Of a stretch of 64,000 nt of DNA, positions 25,501 to 37,230 are shown in pieces; the first letter of the stretch is position 1; every line of letters begins with the position of its first letter. The DNA comes from Ifrita kowaldi (Eukaryota; Chordata; Aves; Passeriformes; Cinclosomatidae). Location of the stretch: positions 66,375 through 130,374 of the forward strand of contig VZRS01010693.1 in assembly GCA_013398055.1 (NCBI GenBank), given 5' to 3'. The notes beneath the pieces were generated by a model. The model made no database searches and was not told the origin of the DNA. It saw only the letters and a list, made by a program, of their open reading frames with translations. A program made the translations under genes and the position numbers.

Positions 25501-27204
25501 AAGGTGGCAGTAACTGAGTCATTAAATGATGACTAAGTGGATTAAATCTGTAGCTGTGTCTATGGACAGGAAGCAGGGCTGTGCCCTACAGTCATAAGGC
25601 AAAAGCCCTGTACAGGGTTTAAAGCCTGTGGTCATTTTGCTGACTGTTGAAGAGGAGCACAGGCATTTGTTTTCCTTTGTTGACGTGAATTCTGGCCTTT
25701 GGAGGAACAATGTACAAGTAAAATGTCGCTTTTGGTCTTTTAGATCATTTATGTCACTTTTAGTTTTTCGATCATTATCATGAAGAGGCAGAAGCAGAAA
25801 GTTGGAGGTTGGGCTATTTTTTTGTTTTGTTTGCATTTCAAGTATTCCTGTTGTAAAAATCCAAATATATAACTGATTTCTATTCTTTTATGTCTCGATA
25901 TAATAAACTATATATTCTTACTAACTAGAAGATTGATTTGTGCAGAGAATATTAAGCAACTTAGACCAGACAATAAACCAATTTATTTAATGGAAATTTC
26001 CAGGAGTCATGCAAGATCTAGATTTTGTTTTTAATCAAAAGCTGATAATTATCTTGTCTGGTAAATGCACATTTAGAACTGAAAGCTTTAAGCAGAAACA
26101 CAAACTCTGCATAGATTTATGATTTTCAAGGTATTGAGATATCCAGTTATGTATTAACCAACCACACATTATAAAAATGATTAATTATTCCCTTTGCTGG
26201 CAGCCAGCAGTTCTATTTATTATCACTTAATATTCTTCATATGAAAATGTATTCTGATTTATTATATATTGATAATCCAAAGGTTACTAAAGAAAAGTCA
26301 CTTATACTGTAAATCAGTCCTCTGCCTATTTCACATCATCAAAGTTTAGCTTTACTTGATGGCCAGACTGTGTCTGCTGGGTCTGCTCTTTGGCCTTGGT
26401 TTGTAGCTCCTATGCATGGACCCGCATTAAACCTACATAGCACATAACATAGATCTTTTATTTTAAGGTAAATTAGAAATATGGATATGGATTTACCTCA
26501 TGTAGGATAAACCACAAAAAATTGCATGTGTTGTTCAAAAAACCTGTTTTATAGGTCCCTGTTAGGATCTGGCTGCTTGTCTTGGCTAAGACAGACAACA
26601 CCAGAATTAACATTTAACTGGTCCTTTTGCGTGAATGCTTTCTAAAATGGTCTGTAATTATAATACACATCTGTTATTTGCTCCCCTCAAAATGCCTGCA
26701 CGGGAAGGATCTGTGATAAATGAGTGAAAGCCAAAAAGGGCAGGAGAAGATTTCTGCAGTACCCATCATTCCTCTGCAGCAGAAGCTGAAAGCACGCAGC
26801 ATGTACAGAAATGTTTTTAAAAAGCTCATAAATTAGGTCATCGAGTTCAGAATGGTCCTTGCCTGTGTTTCTGCTTCTACTACAAAGCTGCTATAGAATG
26901 TTGACCAGTTTGTTTAGGCTAAACTTTCGTCACATTGATATTTGTTTTCTTGATCCTGACTTGAAACCAAGGAACTGGCTTGCCAGGTGCCCATGGCTGA
27001 AACTGAAATCAACAGCAGCTGGGCTTTGAACAGAAAACATGTTATAGGAAGCCATGTGTTCTTGAAAAGTCATATCTCAGGTCAGATACACAATACTTGT
27101 CATACTTTTATTTTCAATCTTTGCATGCCTTTGTTTATCTTCCTGAAAGCAGGATTAAAACCTCTCCCATTAGAGGGATTTTGTGAGCATGAAGGAGTTT
27201 GGTT
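22501..27204. other. Long AT-rich stretch without recognised gene
   Basis: Short open frames occur on both strands without recognisable domains. A TTTG/TTTTG-rich low-complexity patch lies at about 24025-24068, and an 8-bp-arm hairpin (AGCTTCTT/AAGAAGCT) at 24633-24651. No interspersed repeat was recognised. Confidence 0.55.
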
Positions 27205-27251
27205 TTGTGAAGCTTTCAGGTACCCAGTAAGAAGTATAGAAAGCTTCACAA
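27205..27251. repeat. 13-bp perfect inverted repeat with 21-nt spacer
   Basis: TTGTGAAGCTTTC (27205-27217) is matched by GAAAGCTTCACAA (27239-27251). Transcribed, it would give a small stem-loop. Pairing inside the spacer is weak. Confidence 0.8.
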
Positions 27252-27911
27252 GTAAATTTAATTATTCTGCCCCTTGAATTCATACAACGAATGATAGCCT
27301 ATGGCTGTCCACAGAATGAGAATAAAGCAGGATGGAAGAACAGCATTCAAATACAGCTGAACTACCTTACATAGAAAATGAGATAGTGTCTCTGAGTTGA
27401 ACAAATATGTCTCTGTTTGTATACCATAGTGAAGGTAGACAAGTGTTTCACAAAGCCCATGAAAAAGGCCAATATAAGCACAGTATGAAAAGAAGGACAC
27501 AGAGGATAGGGAGGTCAACAGGAGGTATAAGCCCCTCAGGTGATGGGGAGGACAAGCACACAAAAGGACCAATACATACAAGTGTTATGTAACTGCACTG
27601 AAGAAAATGTCAGGCTGTCTTCTGTCGTTGCCAGCCCTGATCCAGCATCAAGCACTCTCTCAGGTATGAACCCTGCCTCACCAAGCCCAGAAAAAATATG
27701 CCAGAGAAATATGCAGTTTGGAGGGAGAGGTGAAACCATCTATCAACATACTTTTCCTAAAGGTGGGAGTGCCACAGACTCAACTGTTCAGCCTCAGTCA
27801 GTCAATTTATTTTACTAATTTGGCAGGATACAAACCTAGCAAAAATTGGATCATTTTCTGCTGAACTAGTGAGTTAAATGGGCTGATGAAATTATCTGAC
27901 AAGTTTCATTA

Positions 27912-27930
27912 GGGTGAGGGAGGGTGAGGG
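27912..27930 (+). other. G-quadruplex motif
   Basis: GGGTGAGGGAGGGTGAGGG has four runs of three G with loops of 3, 1 and 3 bases, fitting the usual intramolecular quadruplex pattern with short, stable loops. No gene context is recognised nearby. Confidence 0.75.
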
Positions 27931-29808
27931 AAGGTGTGGAACTGCACTGCTGAAAGTTAAGGGACTAGGAAGGAAGGATTAAGATTTATCTTTATTTTTT
28001 GGTGGGAAGTGAACAACTGAATCAGGACAGCTGCCTTTTATAATTTTTTTTATGGAAAATTGTGGAATCAAGTCTTGCAATAGTAAGATCTCTTTTCTAT
28101 CTACCATCCAAAGCACAGATGCCTGGTCCTGGCAGGCAAAGGCCTGGCTCGACAGCTGTAGGCATTATGGGGACATGAGGCAGTGTCAGCCCTGATATAC
28201 CAAGGACTGCTGAGACACAGGCAGAACAAGTGAGAATTCAGCCTTTGGAGGCTGTGGCCAGTAACTTCTGATGAGTTCTACCAACATATGTGAATTGTGG
28301 TCTTGAGAGATTTTGAAGACGAAGAGCACATGGGGGTTGGGTGACACAGGTAATTTGTTAGGGAAGGATGAAGGCAAAGAAGAGATGCGGTGAGATGGAT
28401 GTAGCATAAAGAGAGCCTGGAAGAGGAGGAGGAGGGGAAAATGTGGTTTTGCTGTAAGAGTGCAAGGAAGAGGCAATGATGCAGAGTTCTATTAGGACTG
28501 ATTAGATCAGATACTTTGTTGTGTGAATGCAGCTGTGCTGTCTTCAGGGAGAAGTCAGATATTGAGGCTATACAGTTGTTTTGATTCAGCAGCTAATAAT
28601 GCTGGTTCATAGCCAGCTGTTCCTGGAGCTGTTAACAGGGAAGGTGCATGGCAGGGACCCCAAAAGGTCAGCCTGGTGACAAAACCTTGCTTCAGTGGCA
28701 GTGCTGCCCCAAGCAAGCCCTGCCTACCCAGTGAGAGAAGAACTTTGGAACAAAACAGCAGGCTCTGGGGACAGAAGGCCTGTGCTAGAAACATTGCAGG
28801 GGGTCACTACATACTAAACCATGTCTAGTTCCCAGGATTAAATACCTCTTAGAAGTTGGAGTGTACTGGGTGCACTCATGGAGTTCATCTTCTGGTTTAG
28901 ATTCATGAGAAAGGAATGCCGTTGATGTCCTTGGAGACTGCTCAGTGGTTGGAATGCAAGTACAATAAATGTGGATGATTGTGAGAGTTGTTTTGAAAAC
29001 ACACTCCTGCTTTGAACCAGAGAGCTAATTCAAGCTCATGCAGGAGGATCAACTAATCTGGATTTAGTCTGACTTTTGAAAAACACCTGGGTGGCTTGAC
29101 ATTTCCCTGGCATTTCTTCTGTGTCCGGGGATACCGTGGCATTCAACGTGTCGTGGGGACAATTCTGCCTCTCGGTGTTTTGGTTCTGTTGGGGCCACAA
29201 TGCCATGGTAGGATCAAGTGTTGCTGCTGAGCACTGCCAGCACACCTGGCCCTGGGGAGAGGGGTCTGCCCAAGTGGCAGTAGGCACTCTGCACCCAGGA
29301 TTTCAGATTTCAACCCTGTTTGATTAAGATTTCAGTCCCTCACTTTGTTTTAAATACATATTCATTGGCTGACTGGCTATCTGAGAGGATGGGTAAATTC
29401 GCTCTGTGACTGAGATTCATCGTAAGTTGATTTGCATTGTCCTGTGATCATGCCCAGCTCCCTACTTTTTTAAAGAAAACACATTTAAAAACCAGAGGGC
29501 TGTTCAGCCCTTTTTCGCTGGCACGGCTTTGGCCTTTTCTTCTCAAACTCCCAGCAGCTTCACCACATTGAAGGAAATTCTGGTAAAACCAGGTACAGCC
29601 CAGTCAGAATGTTTCCTGTGGGTAACCAAACACATTCTATGCAAGCACCTGCAGCCACTCTCTAGCAAGAAGTCTACTCAACCTGTGCTCTAGGGTCAAA
29701 CTTTACATTATGAGACCCTGTTGAAACTGCAAGATCTGCAAGAAGCTCTCTGCCTCCTGTACTGTCTTGATGACCAGATTTAGCACCTGTTGGTTGTGAC
29801 ACCACAAA
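27931..29808. other. Non-genic stretch
   Basis: There are moderate-length open frames in overlapping opposite-strand pairs (28186-28476, 28555-28794, 29036-29327) but no domain or splice structure I can support. Confidence 0.5.
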
Positions 29809-29846
29809 GGGTGTGGGAATTGAGGGAAAGGAGGGGCTGGGAGGGG
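29809..29846 (+). other. G-rich tract with quadruplex motif
   Basis: Six G runs of three or four lie within 38 bp. The last four (29824-29846) are separated by 6, 2 and 1 bases and fit the quadruplex pattern. Confidence 0.7.
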
Positions 29847-29890
29847 CCCAGGTGTGAAAAGCTGCTTCTGTCTTGTTTTTGTTGGGATTT

Positions 29891-29908
29891 GTTGTTGTTG
29901 TTGTTGTT
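29891..29908. repeat. (GTT)n microsatellite
   Basis: Six GTT units. Confidence 0.85.
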
Positions 29909-29946
29909 TTTGTATTATGGGCACTGGTTTCATTTAGGCAGGCAAG

Positions 29947-32900
29947 GGAGGGGCAGATCTGGGGCTCAGTGTGCCATCTCCATCTAAAAAACTCATTTTC
30001 AGAGCAATGTGATCTGCAGTACCCCTGTTTTTACTGGGACATTACATCCATGCGATGCTAGGGGTGGGAATGTTACATCTGCTCAACTGTTTTTATTGTC
30101 TCTACAGCCCAAAATACTTTTATGGACTCTAACTGTAGCCAGAGATAATTACTTTTAGACTAAATTTTATATTACAAACATGCTCACATCAGAATGGGCT
30201 TTAACTAAATATCCTCTGCCCATGAGAGCTGAGGCACTATTTGTGTCAGTGCCTCTCTATATTCACCTTAGTGTCCACTCTCTTTGCTTGTTAGTAAATG
30301 ACACTGGTTGTTGTTTGATAAAAACAGCCAAGATGAAATAAATGACGAGCCACAGCTTTTTATTTTATTTTTTTTATGATAATGTTTTGCCTCCTTGCAT
30401 AATTCAGTATGTCCCAGTATCTGGGTAATTTCAGCAAATAGGTTAATGATTGGAATGTGAAATTTTTTATTCTCCTTATAGAAGTGTCTACCACACAACC
30501 TAATTAACTTGAAATGGTAATATGCCAAGTAGGGCTTGTAATGTGCTGGTGGACTCTGTGCTCTATTCTTAAGCTGTCTTTCTTCACGACTGTCAAACTG
30601 GCATATAACTTTTACTTCTTAAAAATATAATGAGTTGTTTTCTGCCAGTGTTTCCTCTGTATAGTGGGGTTTAGTGCCTCGCCTAGGAAGATCAGAAATT
30701 TTCTGGTGTTTCTTGCTGTGTTCTCCCTGCTTTGTTTTTCATTTTTTCTTTCTTTTTTTTTTTTTTTTTAATAACTTATAATTCTGTATTCCATTACAGT
30801 AATAGCCAGACCTTTTTGCCATCCCACTGTGCTTAAGTACTGATTTGGATCCACTGAATGCTGAACCATGTTTTTAAAAAGAAATTATGAAAAATTAAAG
30901 CAGCAGTGTTGTAAATAGAAGCTCTTAAAATCATTGGCTCTATCCAGGCAAGACAATTCTTTTCTTTTGTTTATTTGTTTGCTTTTGTTAAATGACTTGC
31001 CTTCAGATCCTGGAAATAGATCCCTGCTTTAACTAGTGTGGGGAACCATGGTGTGTTTAAACTCTGTGGGTATATGTACAGGAGATGACTTATCTTTAAA
31101 CTAAACTAAAGTTTTAACCTAATACTAGAATGCTCAGCTAACATTGAACCAGCTAGTTCCAGAGAAAATAGCTGTAAATCCAGCAGCATGAAGCCAAAAC
31201 TATGATTCATCTTTTCCTATAGAATTTTGAGTCTCTGTGTGCCCTAAATTTATGCCATTAGCCTGTTGCTCCGAAAGTGTTACACACAGTGAACATGTGA
31301 AGGAAGTGAGGAGGAGTATCACAGGTTGAGTGGAGGGGGCTGAGGTGGAGAAAGCAGAACAGGATGTTTAGAACACATTGGTGTAGAATAACATGGAAGT
31401 CAATCAGTGACGGTAGTCAGGTTGTTGTTTTCCTATTTGTTTACAAATCAGATTAGAACTATGCGAAGCAATATTAGTAGAATGTTTTATGAGTGTGAAG
31501 AATTATTTTATTTTATTTTTTAAATTTTTTAAATTTTAAAATTTTTTTTTTTTTGGTGGGCATTTTTCTTGTTGGCAGGAGGAAGTGGAAAATGAAGTGC
31601 TTGTAGGACGGATAGGCTGGAAAGTTACTGGCAGAGCAAAAAGTAGTCAATTCCGTAGGAACAGGAAGATGAAACTATGCAGAGTTTTCCAGAGTGTTTG
31701 AAGTAAAAATAGAATTAATTATGTTTAATCCTTAGGGATTTAAAGCTTACTGCAAAATAAGCCAAAAAGATGAACTTATTGGTAATAACCTGAATGGAGA
31801 AGGATAAAACTGATCTTTGGTGTTTGGAGAGAAGGATTTTGCAGTTTTTGAGACATGAAATGATCAAGTCTCAGCTTTGATTAAGACCGGTATAAGTGGA
31901 GAAGAAACATGAGAAACAAGTTCAGAAAATATGGAAAGGTGCACAGAATGAGGTATATTAGTCAACAGATATGGATGTAACAGAGGCAAAACCAAGACTG
32001 TGACTTCTGGTGCTGCCTATTATACTAAAGGATGGAGTAGGCAGAAATTCTGGAGGCAAGATTTACAACTTGATCTGGGAAAGCTTAAGTTTTATTAATA
32101 GAAGTGAGTGGGCCTTATATTGCATATAGGTTGCATTTAAGAACATAAGGAGAAAAATCTCAAGCCAATTTTTTTTTCATTTAAATGTTATTTTAATAAG
32201 CAGAAGACCTTCTAGGACATTTTCTTATTGTGTTAATAATATACTTCTTGGGTGGTTGAAAGCATGAGACCGACGAAAAACAAAGACATTAATATCACAG
32301 TATTGTATGCCCTGGAGTATTCTAACAACACAGCATTTGGTCCAGAGCTGGACCAAAACAGCTGGAGTTTATGTGTTTCTCCACCTGAGGATCTCAGCTC
32401 ACTGGCAGCTGACGGAAGTGTCCCATTACTCAAATCCCTGCCGTAACCTTTCTGTGTGTTGGGAATAAGGATATTGACTTACCTTCTGACACAATACGTT
32501 GAGTTGTGACTAAATAAGGTTTATGCTGGACTGGAAAGATTTTATGCTACGGTATGAATGTAGAATACGGGTGATTTTTCCAGTTACTGAGTTACTACTG
32601 TCTTTGTGCTCTTGACATTTAAAAAAAAATAATTTGTGAAGCTGTTTCTGAAGAGACTGATTGTTGGATATTAGCACTAGATGCATTCATGTTATCGGGA
32701 AAGAAGAAGAAAAATGTGCTACTAGTTACTAATTTATTAATCTTCTAAGAAATGAAGCAAGGCAGTCTCACTTAGGAAACTGAGTTTTCAGCCTTTTAAA
32801 TCTCATGCCTCTCTTGAGATCCAGATGCAGATAGGAAACCAGTGACCCATATTCCCTTCAGGCTCTAGTAACAAGTGTGAATGTGTTCATCATGTAACTA

Positions 32901-33080
32901 GGGACTTCTCTACATAATGATTTTGTACAACTGAGAGGTTCCAAACTTGAACTGATGTATGGTTCTGACTAGTGTCTTCGAGTTGTGCAGTTGTGGGAGC
33001 ATTACCACTTTTTCTACTTCATATGAGGTGCAGTTTTGCACCAAAACAGCAGCTCTCATGCTTGGTCTCCCTTACTGTAG
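29947..33080. other. AT-rich stretch without recognised gene
   Basis: It contains poly-T (30753-30769) and an A/T-only low-complexity block (about 31503-31554). A strong minus-strand donor match (gtaagtc, at about 32484) has only a weak partner acceptor, so no exon is called. Confidence 0.55.
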
Positions 33081-33137
33081 GAACAGAGGCTCAGACAACC
33101 TTGGTGACAGGATGGAAAATATTCCCTACCTAGCAAA
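33081..33137 (+). CDS. Candidate small cassette exon
   Basis: I do not recognise it. A good acceptor (tctcccttactgtag) ends at 33080 and a strong donor (gtaagtag) starts at 33138. The 57-bp interval has one open frame, read from the second base, encoding NRGSDNLGDRMENIPYLA plus a split codon. The two other frames contain stops. Its length is a multiple of three and both flanking introns would be phase 2, so it could be included or skipped without changing frame. It would not join in frame with the phase 0 end of the 2.1-kb candidate without intervening exons. Chance pseudo-exons of this size are frequent. Confidence 0.18.
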
Positions 33138-34884
33138 GTAAGTAGACATAGATGTTTAATGAGTTTAGGCAAGGAAGACTGTGTATAACTCCCATGTTTG
33201 CAACGCAACATTCAGTTGATGGATTCAATACAATAGACTCCGTAAGACCTTGATTAATTGTCCCTTTCCATTTCCACTAATACACCAGAGAAACAGGACA
33301 GATGTGTACACCCCGCTCTTTCCTTCTGACAAAGCCAACAGTGGAACAGAAACCCAGGTATATATAGCTGTTTAATTAAGGCACTCCATGCAAGATCTGG
33401 GACACAGGTTCTTGAAGTGGATTACAAAACCTTGAATGAGTATCAAGGTTTCTTTTGTTGTGTTGTTACACATTGCTGATGTGCATTAGCATTCAGTAAA
33501 TTGTGACTTAGCTTTTTATACATTTTATTTTTAATTTAAAGCCTGCTTCTGGCTTATTTGACAGGTAATTCAGAATATGCAATTCTCATTTCCTTTGGTC
33601 CTTCACCATACTTCCCCTTTCTCTCTTGGCTGTTTGGGTAGGGTAGCTGGCAAAAACCAAGTAATTGCTTTCCTTCATTTCAAGGGAGAAATGACAGAGA
33701 AGAAAACAGCTGGATTATGCAGAGGAAAGGTCTGCAGTAACATTTTACTTTTTAAGCTGAGTTTGTGAGTTTACTCCTAACTCATTTTCTTGAATATAGT
33801 TAAGTGGAAACTAAATCATGTCAAGGACTCTGGCTTGACATGATTGGTCTTACTGAGGGGAAATAAAACTTTTTAAAGTTAAGGCCATGACTACTTGGAT
33901 GGCAAAGGCTTGCTTACTGAAAACCCTGTGGATTGTGCAAATGTTAGTTGTGCACATAAATCGACCAAGAGGGAAAACAATGGCAGCTGGTAGATGAAAC
34001 ATTTCTTCCTTTTCATGTGAGTATCAATCCTTTCAAAACAACTGTGGGGGTCCCAATGTGGGGAAAAGAAAAGAAGGAAAGATACAGCATGTGTTGGGGA
34101 GGCAGAATGTAATTAAAATAAGAATTTAAAACTAGTAATTTATGCCTATCATTAACCTGAGTTGCTATGATTGAAAGTAGGAGAAAATATTTGTATTTTG
34201 ATAGGAAAAAGTTATAGTCAAAGCCCTGTGCTTTTGGCTCAGAAACCTGCTTGTGATACTTCAAAATGATCAAGGTATTTGTGTAGTAATAGGGTAGATT
34301 GGGGTCCCTGTCTGCACCTCCTGTTCAACTGAACTGTAAGGAATAGAAAGCAATTTTAAAGCTTAAATCTTGAAGGTATGTCAGTCCTGGGTTGAGTGAG
34401 TAAAAAAAGCTTCATTTTTTCTTTCCTTATAAAAAAAAAGATCCCAAGCAGCTAGGTCCAGCTCTCCTCCTCTAGACCTGAAGACTTAATTCGGAGGTTA
34501 CGAAGTTTGTGGGTGTTACCTTTTGTATTCATAAGGCAGAAATTCCTTTAGCATCTCGTGGTTGCAATCCTCCATGTAAAGCCACTATAGTACCATTAGA
34601 CCTGTGCAACAAGTCCTTTGTTTACCCTCTGCCTGGGACATTCCTGCTGTAGCTGTCTTGCACCCAATCTGACATGTGCCTTGGCTCATGAGAAATAATT
34701 TTTGGGAAAAATAAACAACAGACTGATATTTAAAAAATACCAAATGTTCAAAAGTCAGGAAAAACACTATAATTTTGTCTTCAACTTATCATTTGCATAT
34801 GTGAATAAACAAACTCATACAGCCTGTAGTTAGCAGTAAGTAGGAAGAAATCTTTGTAACAAATGGCCTGATATTTCCCCTGTT
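33138..34884. other. Non-genic stretch
   Basis: Only short frames occur. An octamer-like ATTTGCAT lies at about 34791. Nothing else was recognised. Confidence 0.55.
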
Positions 34885-35165
34885 CTTGCTTGGCCTCCCT
34901 CCCTCTCCATGCTCCTCTGTGTCCGTGCTAGCCATGCTGCTACTTCACCCCTGCCAGAGAAGTTTACGTGAAGGTCACATGCAGCCAAGATGCCCTCTGG
35001 AGAGCCTGGAGCAGGAACCTGGAGCAGGATCTCTGGCGGGCACTGCTCCCCCACCTTGGTGGGGCTGGCCCAGGGTGTGCTTCCCTGATGTGTCCACCCC
35101 ACCAGTTTCACTTCCCTGTGTTTGGGAACAAAGGCCAAGATGATGGGCATGAGGCAGAGCCCTTG
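34885..35165. other. GC-rich patch, unassigned
   Basis: This GC-rich block is open in several frames on both strands (113 codons minus, 101 and 85 plus). It includes a short direct repeat in which CCTGGAGCAGGA occurs twice in tandem near 35010-35033. No domain, splice pair or repeat family was recognised. Confidence 0.4.
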
Positions 35166-36184
35166 TATCAACTAGATTATGACTCTTGGCTTGCCATAAT
35201 GATGTTTCTGAATCTCCTCATTTTCCTAAGAAAAATAAAAGCTCACTGCCTCTTTTCAGCTCCATTTCCATAGCAATAAAGGTAGTAGAAATTATATCAA
35301 ATAGTAATTAAAAAAACAGAAACAGCTCCTTTAAGGAAAATTTCAGGAACTCATTATTTGAACAGAATGGCATTTGGCACACCGTAAACTTTGCTAACTT
35401 ACAATGACATACCTTAGTTTTCGTGTCAGTCCAACACAAATCATGTTTCAATTGTGTTGTCCTCTGCTAAATTGGGAATTACATCTTCAGAGACCTCAGG
35501 ATGTTTTAAACATTCAAAAATCTAGAGCTATAGTTCTTTTGGGAGTAATGTTTCATTATGGGTCACTAGACTGGATTTGATACTGACTCAGTTTGAGAGC
35601 TTTATTGTATTGTTTGGAATGACATAGGATTAATACTAGAAGAGAGAAACTGTCAAAAATGAGACCATGCGATGTCAAGGCAGCACTAATTAGAAAGTCT
35701 ATGGCATTTCCTAGATCTATGGAGAGACTTTGTATTAATCCATTAATCAAAATATATCAAGGTCTCTTTATTTTCTTTCAAAGGTGGGTGGTAGCTAAGA
35801 GAGTGTAATTATTTCCTATGGTTTATTCTGAAATCAATAATCGAAGTTTTTGTTTTACAGGCAGAAGTTTATTGGAATGAAGGGTTTTAGACAGTGACAT
35901 GCACATTGGACATTAGTGGACATCTTCAGGGCATTGGGGATTCTTGGTTCAAGTTGGGCTTTTGTTTTACTCTGGGCTTCAGCGTATCAAGCGTACAGAG
36001 TCCAGCCTTTTTTGTACTTTCTTTCCTACCATGTAGAAAGGGATTTTCATGGCTAGGGAAAGCAGTTTTTGCCAGAAACTTTTCTCATCCAAATAGAACT
36101 GGCAAGTGGCCAAAAATGTGCTGGTGGTTCTTTAGTTGTGAATTTTAATTTCCAGGCAGCTTTTTTCAGTACTTGTTCACATAG
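35166..36184. other. AT-rich non-genic stretch
   Basis: I see nothing to annotate apart from short open frames. Confidence 0.5.
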
Positions 36185-36440
36185 GCTTTGCTTCTCTCAT
36201 CGCTGCTCTGAGCAGAGGATGCGAGCAGGTTCCTGGTGCAGAAGGTAACGCCTACAGGCTCAGCCTCCAGCCCCAGGCCTTCACTTAGGTTACGGGGAGG
36301 GGCTCTCTGCTTTGCTGGCCTTCCTGCTCTACCTGGAGGCAGCAGTGGGACCCACTGGGCACTAGCAGCAGCTTGCCCACGGCTTCCAAAATCTTCACGC
36401 ATCTGTCTGTCTGATGGGCAGATGAAAGCCAGGCTACTCA
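36185..36440. other. GC-rich patch, unassigned
   Basis: This is a local GC-rich block inside AT-rich DNA. The longest frame across it (138 codons, minus, 36582-36166) overlaps an open 98-codon plus frame. Neither shows a known domain, so I do not call a gene. Confidence 0.4.
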
Positions 36441-37059
36441 GCATGCAGAGGGCAGTGCAGTTTGTCCTACAGTTGAAAAATGATAAGGAGATTTTCACTT
36501 GGTTGGCTAGAAACTTCTTTACCCTCTCCTGAATAAAAAGCCACCCCCCTGCCATTTTTTTTTTAAACTCATTGTCATTCATTCAGGAGTATGAAATCTG
36601 CTCATTTTGAAGTATCAAGTGTTTTTCCCTAGCAACAAGATTTTTCTTGTAAGTGACAGATTGGATGTAGGAGCAGGGTGGGGCAGTGTGAAAATATATA
36701 TTTCTTAAAATACTATTTAATAACTACTGTCTTTAGAGCTTTAGTGTTAAAATCATTCTACTGACTGTTTATTTTAAGTAAGGTTCCCTTACATGATAAC
36801 CAAATTTGACTTATAAAATTTGCTCTTAAATTGACATACATAATATTAAGTTTTAAATATAGAAATAATTTATGGGTCATACATCTCAATTCTGTATCAC
36901 CATGTAGGAATAATTTGTTTAAAATATTCCTTAACAACAGGCATGTACTAACATGGGCTCTAAAATCTGTGGCACCGTACTTTAAAAGCCTGTTTGTATT
37001 TTGTCTGTTTCTTTAAAGGGCTTCCGTATTGTCTCGGACTCCCCTGGAAATGCAGTAAG

Positions 37060-37230
37060 GATTCGTATCACATCTCAGTTGCCATAGCAACAGCAGTCTT
37101 TCCCATAATGAGCTGCATCATCTGAACTGATGTCACAGCATCATGCAGCAGGTCACACAAGGCACCTCCTAGTATTGCATCTTACAGATGTGCCGTAAAC
37201 ATCAAAAGAGGATGATTTGAACAGGACATG
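37060..37230 (+). promoter_or_regulatory. Candidate promoter or first-exon region with RFX X-box and CRE-like site
   Basis: GTTGCCATAGCAAC at 37078-37091 is a near-perfect X-box, the inverted-repeat target of RFX transcription factors. About 37 bp on, TGATGTCA (37128-37135) is a one-base variant of the CREB/ATF element. At 37228-37230 an ATG stands immediately before a donor consensus (gtaagttg). The arrangement resembles a noncoding first exon whose start codon lies just before intron 1. No downstream coding exon is recognised to confirm it, and no TATA box or CpG island is present. Confidence 0.35.

Noticed and set aside
36166..36582. 138-codon minus-strand frame
   Set aside because: It overlaps an open plus-strand frame in a GC-rich block and shows no recognisable domain or splice context.
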